From: Campylobacter concisus
GTDB taxonomy: Bacteria; Campylobacterota; Campylobacteria; Campylobacterales; Campylobacteraceae
NCBI RefSeq assembly: GCF_003049735.1
Contig: NZ_PIRM01000008.1
Span: 1-24,242, forward strand
Length of the DNA stretch: 24,242 nt
Reading direction: 5' to 3'
Positions 14,408-20,645 of this stretch are shown in pieces. Positions within the stretch are counted from its first letter, which is position 1, and the number at the start of each line of letters is the position of its first letter. A program made the position numbers and the translations under genes. The notes beneath the pieces were generated by a model. That model had not been told where the DNA came from and did no database searches. It saw only the letters and a list, made by a program, of their open reading frames with translations.

Positions 14408-14434
14408 TTACAAAAAGGAGGTTTCTTGTTGGAC
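14408..14434. repeat. Short conserved element, copy B
   Basis: Second copy of TTACAAAAAGGAGG with related flanking sequence including GGAC at 14431-14434. It abuts the perfect hairpin at 14381-14407. On the plus strand the AAAAGGAGG is followed by TTG TTG GAC AAG TAG, a frame of only four codons. Part of it, CTTGTTGGACAAG, is itself palindromic. Confidence 0.5.
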
Positions 14435-14496
14435 AAGTAGAATAATACAAGTTTCGTCTAAATTTAAAACCAACTTTTCTTTAACAAAAAACAATC

Positions 14497-15324
14497 TCAA
14501 ACCAAATCTTTTTTGCTAAAGGCAAAATAGCCACAAACTAGCAAAATAATGCCTAATAAGAGCGGATAAATAATCGCATAAGCTACAAATGTCGCTTTTG
14601 GAAAGGTGCTTAAAATAAAATAAGATGCAGTACCGATAACTGCTAAATTTGGATCAAAAAGACTAAGTGCTGCTATCCTGAAAAGCTCTATCGGATTTAG
14701 TATAGCAATAGCGTAAATAACGTACTCATCAACCGAGCTTCGCATAAGAAGCCCAATTAATGCTAGATCAATAAATGCAAGCATTATAAGCCAGAGTAAA
14801 AACGCCACACCTTGGCCTGTCTCTTGATTTTTAATCACGCTTGAGATAAAAAATCCAAGCGATAAAAAAATGATACTTAAGCTAAAAAGTAGCCCAAAAT
14901 AAAGTGTTAATACACTCCAAGGTATTGCAACACCTTTTATAAAACCAACAATAATACAAAGCAAAAGAGCAAACAAAAGTGGTACAAAAACAACAAACGT
15001 TCGGCCCAGTGCCTTACCAAAGTAATACTCTCTAAGGCTTAGCGGGAAGCTAAGGATGTATTCAAGCAAATTTGTATCTCTATCTTGATTTATGCTTCTT
15101 ACGGTTGAGATGAGAATAAAAATAGGCACAATGATGACGCAAATTTGAATAAACAAAAGCAGTGCTCTAGTAAGCCCAGAAAAGCCGAGCACACGTGAGT
15201 CGGTCACGCCGCTAAATAAAAATCCTATCATCAAAGCAGAAAAAAGCACAGCATATATCACAAACCATCTTGAGCGAAAAGACTCTTTTACATCAAGCTT
15301 TGCTATTAAAAAAAGATTATTCAC
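14497..15324 (-). CDS. nosY: NosY, ABC transporter permease for NosZ maturation
   Basis: The 275-residue protein has about six hydrophobic helices and the ABC-2 permease layout of NosY, starting NLFLIAKLDVKESFRSRWFV and carrying QDRDTNLLEYILSFPLSLRE between helices 2 and 3. With NosF (ATPase) and NosD (periplasmic) it forms the NosDFY complex needed to assemble the CuZ centre of N2O reductase. The start is GTG behind AAGGAGCAAGG, overlapping the end of nosF by eight bases, so translation is probably coupled. In many nos clusters nosL follows; here the next same-strand gene is a Sel1-repeat gene. Confidence 0.93.
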   Translation of the reverse strand: MNNLFLIAKLDVKESFRSRWFVIYAVLFSALMIGFLFSGVTDSRVLGFSGLTRALLLFIQICVIIVPIFILISTVRSINQDRDTNLLEYILSFPLSLREYYFGKALGRTFVVFVPLLFALLLCIIVGFIKGVAIPWSVLTLYFGLLFSLSIIFLSLGFFISSVIKNQETGQGVAFLLWLIMLAFIDLALIGLLMRSSVDEYVIYAIAILNPIELFRIAALSLFDPNLAVIGTASYFILSTFPKATFVAYAIIYPLLLGIILLVCGYFAFSKKDLV

Positions 15325-15970
15325 CCTTGCTCCTTAAATTTTCTTCTTTGATTATCTTGCCAAGATCCATATAGACGCATCTATCTAATAAATTTGCTAT
15401 CTCATCGATACGGTGTGAAATAAAAACAAGTGTTTTGTTTTGTGTAAAATTATCAAGTAAATTTTTAAAAGAAAGCCTTGCTTTTACGTCAAGATTTGCC
15501 GTTGGCTCATCAAACATCAAAATTTCACTATCCTTAGCAAATGCGATGGCTATTAGCATCTTTTGTTTCATGCCGCCAGAGAGCTTATAAAATGGTTTAT
15601 TTAAATTTGCATGCAGATCAAGCTCTAAAAGCTTGCTAAATTTCTCAATCTCTTCAAATTTTACATTTGAGCTTTTACAAACAAACTCACAAAGCTCGCG
15701 TAGGTTAAATTTAAGTGGTGGTGGGGTTTGTGGCACAAATGAGATAAATTTCAAAGCCCCTTTTCTATCTTTTAGAGTATTTACACCATTTATCGCGATA
15801 CTTCCGCTATTTGGGATAAACTCGCCTAAAATGATACGCATGAGCGAGCTTTTGCCAGCTCCATTTTGTCCAAGTATTGCTATTTTTTCACCAGATTTTA
15901 CGTTTAGGCTAACATTATCAAGTATCCTTTGCGAGCCAAAAATTTTAGTTACTTCTTTTATATCTATCAA
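15317..15970 (-). CDS. nosF: NosF, ABC transporter ATPase
   Basis: This 217-residue ATP-binding subunit has Walker A GQNGAGKS (34-41), the Q-loop region FVPQTPPP near 79-86, the ABC signature LSGGM (130-134), Walker B ILMFDEP (150-156) and the switch His in VFISHRIDEI. It is short for NosF because the C-terminal extension of about 80 residues is missing, which matches the epsilonproteobacterial form. With NosY and NosD it powers maturation of NosZ. The start codon is TTG, supported by AAGGA seven to eight bases upstream; there is no better ATG. It lies 9 bases after nosH. Confidence 0.94.
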   Translation of the reverse strand: MIDIKEVTKIFGSQRILDNVSLNVKSGEKIAILGQNGAGKSSLMRIILGEFIPNSGSIAINGVNTLKDRKGALKFISFVPQTPPPLKFNLRELCEFVCKSSNVKFEEIEKFSKLLELDLHANLNKPFYKLSGGMKQKMLIAIAFAKDSEILMFDEPTANLDVKARLSFKNLLDNFTQNKTLVFISHRIDEIANLLDRCVYMDLGKIIKEENLRSKGE

Positions 15971-15979
15971 AAATTTTCC

Positions 15980-16879
15980 TTATATGAGTTTTTTAAAGCC
16001 GTTGTCAAATTTCAGCGCATCTTGATGACACACATCAATACACCTACCACAAAGCGTGCAATCAGCGCCAGCTATCCTAAAGATATTTTTGCTCTCGTCA
16101 AGCTTTGCTCCCTTTTTTGTCATAAAAAGTACGTGAGGCACTAGACAAACATCGGTGCAAACTAAGCAGTGATCACATTTTTCTTTATCCCAGCTAACTT
16201 TTATGGCATTTGGTTTAGCTAGCACCGAGTAAGTAGCTCCAATAGGACAGACATATCTACACCAAGCTCTACGTGAGAAGAAAATTTCAACCATAAGCAT
16301 AGCCACAACAAACCAAATAGCATGAAAATAGCCATAGATAATAAATCTTGAAAAAATCCCAACAACATTAAAAATTTCAAATGTAAGGCTTGCACTAGCA
16401 AAGCTAAGGGTTAAAAATAAAATGGTAAAAACATATCGCCACTTTGTGTCAAAAACTCGTGGTTTTACTATCTTTTTGGCGCGTAAATTTTCATGGATCT
16501 TCTCAGCTATTTCACTTATTAACGAATAAGGACAGATCCAAGAGCAAAAGCCTCTACCACCAAAAATGATATAAAATGCCAAGATACTAAGTGAGCCAAT
16601 TATTAAATTTACATGGATTTCATGCGTCGCCAAAAAGACTTGCAGGCTCATAAAAGCATCTGCCAAGTGAAAACCAAATATCCTTGAGGCACTGATGTCG
16701 CCTTCTAAAATTTGTATATCAACTCTATATGAAAGTACAAATAAAAGATGGACTAGAATAATGCTAAAAATACGCCAAAAACGTATACTAGGACGCTTTT
16801 TGCCATCTTTTGTAGTTGTGATTAACGTGCTTAGAAAGCTTACATTTCTAATCGTCGCACGAGTGTTATATTTGTCCAT
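15980..16879 (-). CDS. nosH: NosH, NapH-like membrane iron-sulfur protein
   Basis: The 299-residue protein has four to five membrane helices, two cytoplasmic cysteine motifs of the NapH type (GFCSWICPYS and AWCRYVCPIG), and two C-terminal [4Fe-4S] ferredoxin motifs (CDHCLVCTDVC followed by a fourth position in the chain, and CTLCGRCIDVCHQDAL). NapH-like proteins oxidise menaquinol with NapG-type partners. In the epsilonproteobacterial nos system NosG and NosH are thought to deliver electrons to the cytochromes, replacing NosR. The ATG lies 2 bases after the nosC2 stop, so it belongs to the same operon. Confidence 0.94.
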   Translation of the reverse strand: MDKYNTRATIRNVSFLSTLITTTKDGKKRPSIRFWRIFSIILVHLLFVLSYRVDIQILEGDISASRIFGFHLADAFMSLQVFLATHEIHVNLIIGSLSILAFYIIFGGRGFCSWICPYSLISEIAEKIHENLRAKKIVKPRVFDTKWRYVFTILFLTLSFASASLTFEIFNVVGIFSRFIIYGYFHAIWFVVAMLMVEIFFSRRAWCRYVCPIGATYSVLAKPNAIKVSWDKEKCDHCLVCTDVCLVPHVLFMTKKGAKLDESKNIFRIAGADCTLCGRCIDVCHQDALKFDNGFKKLI

Positions 16880-16881
16880 TT

Positions 16882-17343
16882 TTACTTTTTAAATTTAGAA
16901 ATTTCATCTGCAAGGCTTTCAAGCTCGCTATCACTAACATTTGTAAGTAGGCCCTTCATAAGTGAGTTTTGCACCTTGCCAGCTTTATAATCAGCTAGCT
17001 TTTTAAGCAATTCATCCTTACTTAGATGCGTTATATCAGGAGCTACGACACCTTTTGCATTTGCACCATGGCACGGAGCACAAGTTGTTAGATACTGCTT
17101 GCTAACGCCTTCATTGTGCACTTTAGCCACACTTAGACTTAGCTCTTTTACCTTTTTTAGCTCATCTTCGCTGGCAAATTCTTCACTAGACTTTGGCTGC
17201 TCTTTTGTAAAATTTTGCTCTACTTTTGGCTGAGCATTAGTTGTTACCTTTTCCTTTTTAGGCGGAGTCTGGCTTAACATAAACACCATGATACCGCAAA
17301 TTGCTACCGCTAAAATAATGGTTATAATCTTTCCTACTTTCAT
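16882..17343 (-). CDS. nosC2: NosC2, membrane-anchored monoheme cytochrome c
   Basis: This 153-residue protein has an uncleaved-looking N-terminal helix (IITIILAVAICGIMVFML), a charged Pro/Lys-rich linker, and a C-terminal heme domain with CAPCH at residues 88-92. A methionine such as that in NSLMKGLL is a candidate sixth ligand. It is expected to be a periplasmic cytochrome anchored to the inner membrane, carrying electrons between NosG/NosH and NosZ. Its start overlaps the nosC1 stop by one base (TAATG). Confidence 0.9.
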   Translation of the reverse strand: MKVGKIITIILAVAICGIMVFMLSQTPPKKEKVTTNAQPKVEQNFTKEQPKSSEEFASEDELKKVKELSLSVAKVHNEGVSKQYLTTCAPCHGANAKGVVAPDITHLSKDELLKKLADYKAGKVQNSLMKGLLTNVSDSELESLADEISKFKK

Positions 17344-17891
17344 TATTTGCTCCTAAATTGTGTATTAAAATCACTGATTTCTTTAGCTAAATTTCTGATT
17401 TCACTATCATCCATTTTTTTAACAAGATCTCGCATCAAGACATTGACTTTCTCTTTATTTTTATAAGCATTTATCATTGTATAAATTTCATTTTCACTTT
17501 TTGTTAAAAGTGATGGCCCGATGATGCCATTTGCATAATCATCGTGACAAGCTGAACATTTTGTAATGAAATTTTTGCTAAGTCTGCCCTTTATAAGTCT
17601 TAAATTTATAGTTTGAAGAGGGGTTCTTACCATTGCTAAAGCCCCGATTTGACGGCTTACGTTATTATCTTCAAGTCCAAATTTTACGCTCTTTTCGCCG
17701 TGCATATCGTATTTTATGAAGTCATTTTGTTTATTTGTGCTTTGGTTATTTTCTTTTTTTTCAACCTTTATGCTAGCACTCGTGGCTACATTTATTGGTT
17801 GCTCGCTAGCTGCTTTTTGCGCTTTGTCATCGCTCTTTTCACAGCCGACAAATAGCAAAGCAGCAGCCACTAAAGACATTATTAATCTCAT
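17343..17891 (-). CDS. nosC1: NosC1, monoheme cytochrome c, probable lipoprotein
   Basis: The 182-residue protein starts with a signal ending in LLFVGC, a fair lipobox with Cys17, followed by a low-complexity charged linker. The heme motif CSACH is at 112-116, and LMRDLV near the end offers a methionine ligand. In the epsilonproteobacterial nos cluster NosC1 and NosC2 are small monoheme cytochromes proposed to pass electrons to the heme domain of NosZ. The gene overlaps nosG by four bases (ATGA) and nosC2 by one, so the three are translationally linked. The two cytochromes share the LMK/LMRDLV...SE..LA-EIS ending, which suggests an old duplication. Confidence 0.9.
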   Translation of the reverse strand: MRLIMSLVAAALLFVGCEKSDDKAQKAASEQPINVATSASIKVEKKENNQSTNKQNDFIKYDMHGEKSVKFGLEDNNVSRQIGALAMVRTPLQTINLRLIKGRLSKNFITKCSACHDDYANGIIGPSLLTKSENEIYTMINAYKNKEKVNVLMRDLVKKMDDSEIRNLAKEISDFNTQFRSK

Positions 17892-18565
17892 TCTTTCTCC
17901 TTATAAATTTCATCATAACTCATTTTTGGGGCAATATTTATAATTTTTACAGGGCAAACCTCAGCACACACCCCACACCCAACACAGCCATGCTTTATGA
18001 GTGGCAAATTTGCTTCGCTCATTACTATTGCATTATCGCCAACTGGGCAAATGCTGACGCAAAGGTCACAAATTTGACCGATTTTGCCTTTTATCTTATC
18101 TTTTTCTGCCTCTTCTCTATCGTTATAAACTTTGCGAACAAGCAAATCTTCAACGCTATCTTCGCTTAGTTTTTCTCTTTTTAGGCACATACAGGCATTT
18201 GCATTACTCAAGACAGCAACGCCCATTTTCACATCATCAACAACTTTTGTAGCATGATCTAACGCACCGCTTGGACAGGCGAGCACACATGGAAAAAGAT
18301 CACATAAATAGCAACCTCTCTTTTTAGGATCGATGTATGCTGTACCATTTGAATAGCCATCTTTTATATCAAGCAAACTTATACTGTGATAAGGGCATAC
18401 CTGCACACACTGACCGCATTTAACACAAAGATCATCGAAGTCATCAACTGCACCTGGTGGTCTAAGATAGAGTTTGTCACCGCTACTTTTTGGCAAAATT
18501 TTACCTATGCCATATCCTGCAGCAGCTGCGACTGAGCCTAAGATTATAAATTTTCTTCTATCCAC
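17888..18565 (-). CDS. nosG: NosG, NapG-like periplasmic protein with four [4Fe-4S] clusters
   Basis: This 225-residue protein begins MDRRKFIILGSVAAAAGYG, a twin-arginine signal, so it is folded before export. Four cysteine groups are visible: CVKCGQCVQVCPYHSI, CYLCDLFPCVLACP, CDLCVSICPVGDNAI and CVGCGVCAEVCPVKII, as in NapG and MauM-type ferredoxins. It should work with membrane protein NosH as a menaquinol dehydrogenase feeding the nos cytochromes. The start is GTG; the gene overlaps nosD by eight bases and nosC1 by four. Confidence 0.94.
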   Translation of the reverse strand: MDRRKFIILGSVAAAAGYGIGKILPKSSGDKLYLRPPGAVDDFDDLCVKCGQCVQVCPYHSISLLDIKDGYSNGTAYIDPKKRGCYLCDLFPCVLACPSGALDHATKVVDDVKMGVAVLSNANACMCLKREKLSEDSVEDLLVRKVYNDREEAEKDKIKGKIGQICDLCVSICPVGDNAIVMSEANLPLIKHGCVGCGVCAEVCPVKIINIAPKMSYDEIYKEKE

Positions 18566-19814
18566 GTTTTACCCTTAACGCGTTAAAATTTGAAGCATCA
18601 AGTGGTTTTATCCTTGGCGTGCTATCTTCAAGTAGCTTTACTGGCTCAGAAAATGGCGCGAGTTTGGCTAAAAAATTTAAGATACTAAAGACACTTGAGC
18701 CATAGAAAAACTGCAAATTCGGATAATACTGCCAAAGCTGATCGGCATACGATAGATGCATAAACGGCGTATCGCCATAGCCATCTTTATCTCTATCGAA
18801 GCTCTCATACTCATCATAATAATTTTTACTCCACCGATTTAATGCCATTTTATCGCCTGGAGTGTCGTTCGCAACGATATCCATATTGCCTATAAAATCA
18901 TTATTTTCAAATATGCTTGTCCCCTGAGTGGCGTGAAAATATACGCCAACTACGTTGTGTAAAATTTTATTGCCTAAGAAATTTATCGTTGAGCCTGGCT
19001 GAAACGGCGAGTTATCAAGCAAAATTCCTCTCGCATTATAGATAAGTGTATTATTTTCGATAGTAAAATTTGAAACATCTTTTAGACCAATACCAATACC
19101 AAAAGCGCCGTCACTATCCATAACAAGATTATTTTTTATATTTGAGCCAGCCGAATACATAAAAAACATTCCGACTGCATTGCCGATAAAATCATTGTTT
19201 TCGACTAAATTTTGATTTGCGTACATAAAATGAAGCGAATATCTGCCGCGGATCGCTTTATTTTTTAAAAATTTATTGTGACTTGCATACCATGCAACCA
19301 TATCGCGGCTATCATAAATATAATTGCCTTCTATTAAATTTTCATGGCTATACCAAAGTCTAACCGCATCACCTCTAAAGCCAAGACTGGCCCCCTTTTT
19401 AGAAGTGATGTTATTTTCAGTGATCTTTGAGCTGCTGCACTCTTTAAAATCAACCCCAAAAAGCACGTCACTCAAGTCATTTTGCGTAATCAAGACATTA
19501 TTTGCTTTATCACAGCCAATGCCAGCATCTAGCTCACCAAGGTCATTTCCGCTACCACTTATCTTTAAATTTCTAAGCGTAACATTTGAGGCAATAATCT
19601 TTACAACTGTGCCTTTACCATTTCCTTTTATGTGAGCGTTTTTGCCCTCACCAACGATACTAAGCGGCTTATTTATAGTTATACTTCCTTCATAGATGCC
19701 GTCCCCTAGCTTTATAACATCGCCAGGGCTAGCGTTGTTTATTGCATCTTGAAGGATATTTGCAGAGCTAAAAATAGGCAAGAAAGCAAGGGCAAAAATA
19801 AAAATTTTACGCAT
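18558..19814 (-). CDS. nosD: NosD, periplasmic beta-helix maturation protein
   Basis: The 418-residue protein has a Sec signal (IFIFALAFLPIFSSA) and then repeated right-handed beta-helix turns with the CASH-type pattern (DGIYEGSITINKPLSIVGEG, NVTLRNLKISGSG, NNVLITQNDLSD, ENNDFIGNAVGMFF). The C-terminal KDGYGDTPF region is typical for NosD. With NosF and NosY it matures the CuZ copper-sulfur centre of NosZ in the periplasm. The ATG is inside the last codons of nosB, an eight-base overlap. Confidence 0.95.
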   Translation of the reverse strand: MRKIFIFALAFLPIFSSANILQDAINNASPGDVIKLGDGIYEGSITINKPLSIVGEGKNAHIKGNGKGTVVKIIASNVTLRNLKISGSGNDLGELDAGIGCDKANNVLITQNDLSDVLFGVDFKECSSSKITENNITSKKGASLGFRGDAVRLWYSHENLIEGNYIYDSRDMVAWYASHNKFLKNKAIRGRYSLHFMYANQNLVENNDFIGNAVGMFFMYSAGSNIKNNLVMDSDGAFGIGIGLKDVSNFTIENNTLIYNARGILLDNSPFQPGSTINFLGNKILHNVVGVYFHATQGTSIFENNDFIGNMDIVANDTPGDKMALNRWSKNYYDEYESFDRDKDGYGDTPFMHLSYADQLWQYYPNLQFFYGSSVFSILNFLAKLAPFSEPVKLLEDSTPRIKPLDASNFNALRVKRG

Positions 19815-20562
19815 TTAGCTCTTTTTTCTTTGAAAATACTGCAAGTATGCAAAATACACTCATAGCGATCATAACCCAAAATCCGATACTTGGATAAGAG
19901 TGAGTTGTAAATTGTGCAACGCTACCATCGCCTAAAACTGTTGGCATAAATGGTTTAATCTTAAATGCGCCCCACTCTTGCATATTGTGTCCATACCAAT
20001 AAAGCCATCCTGCAAATGCGCTCATAAATAGCACAGGCGCGATAATGGTTGGAACCATAAGAAGTGAGTTAAATTTGCCATTGTAATACAAAAATGCAAG
20101 CATACAAAGCGTTGAAATAAGCAAATAATAAGGTGCTATCGCTCGCTCTAAATTTCCGCCATGCTCCATAGGATACATACCAATGTAGTGATTTATCGTA
20201 TTCATCTCATGCACGTCACCACTATATCCATCTACGTGAAAATATACAGGAATTCCATCAGGAAAGGCTGATTTTGGATAATTTGGAGCTTCAAGAGAGA
20301 CGTACCAGATAGGAAAAGATGGCGTACCAATCTCTGCTTTTTGTTCGATCATCTTATGAAGATCGCTTGCTACATCTTTTGATAAAAGGTGATTTTTATA
20401 CTGAAATGAGCTATAAAGATTATAGATACCGTAAGTATAAGATGGTAGTTCATCACCATCAGCTATACGCTCTTTTGCTCCGTGCCAACCAAGAACAGGC
20501 AAAGTAAAACAAACAGTCATTAAGACAAGTGCAACAATGGTATAAATTTTATATTTACTCAT
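19807..20562 (-). CDS. nosB: NosB, membrane protein of clade II nos clusters
   Basis: This 251-residue protein has an N-terminal helix (YTIVALVLMTVCFTLPVLGW), a large periplasmic loop with GTPSFPIWYVSLEAP, FHVDGYSGDVHEMNTINHYI and GMYPMEHGG, and three helices in the C-terminal part. It is the NosB-type protein that follows nosZ in clade II (atypical) nos clusters; its role is unknown but it is conserved with cytochrome-type or clade II NosZ. The start is ATG with AAAGGAGAG. A strong terminator separates it from nosZ, so it is probably transcribed at a lower level. Confidence 0.9.
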   Translation of the reverse strand: MSKYKIYTIVALVLMTVCFTLPVLGWHGAKERIADGDELPSYTYGIYNLYSSFQYKNHLLSKDVASDLHKMIEQKAEIGTPSFPIWYVSLEAPNYPKSAFPDGIPVYFHVDGYSGDVHEMNTINHYIGMYPMEHGGNLERAIAPYYLLISTLCMLAFLYYNGKFNSLLMVPTIIAPVLFMSAFAGWLYWYGHNMQEWGAFKIKPFMPTVLGDGSVAQFTTHSYPSIGFWVMIAMSVFCILAVFSKKKELNA

Positions 20563-20619
20563 GATCTCTCCTTTAAATTTTAAAATTTCATCTGCTAAAA
20601 ATAAAATTTTAAAATTTAA

Positions 20620-20640
20620 AAAGGGGCAAAACGCCCCTTT
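20620..20640 (-). terminator. Strong intrinsic terminator between nosZ and nosB
   Basis: AAAGGGGC and GCCCCTTT form an 8-bp stem with a 5-base loop. On the minus strand the stem is followed by a T-rich tail, TTAAATTTT, after the TTT of the stem, giving five consecutive T. It lies 6 bases beyond the nosZ stop. It should stop most nosZ transcripts and let a fraction read through to nosB. Confidence 0.85.
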
Positions 20641-20645
20641 AAAAA

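Noticed and set aside
19324..19635. Plus-strand open frame opposite nosD
   Set aside because: Shadow of the beta-helix repeats of NosD; no ribosome site and no motif.
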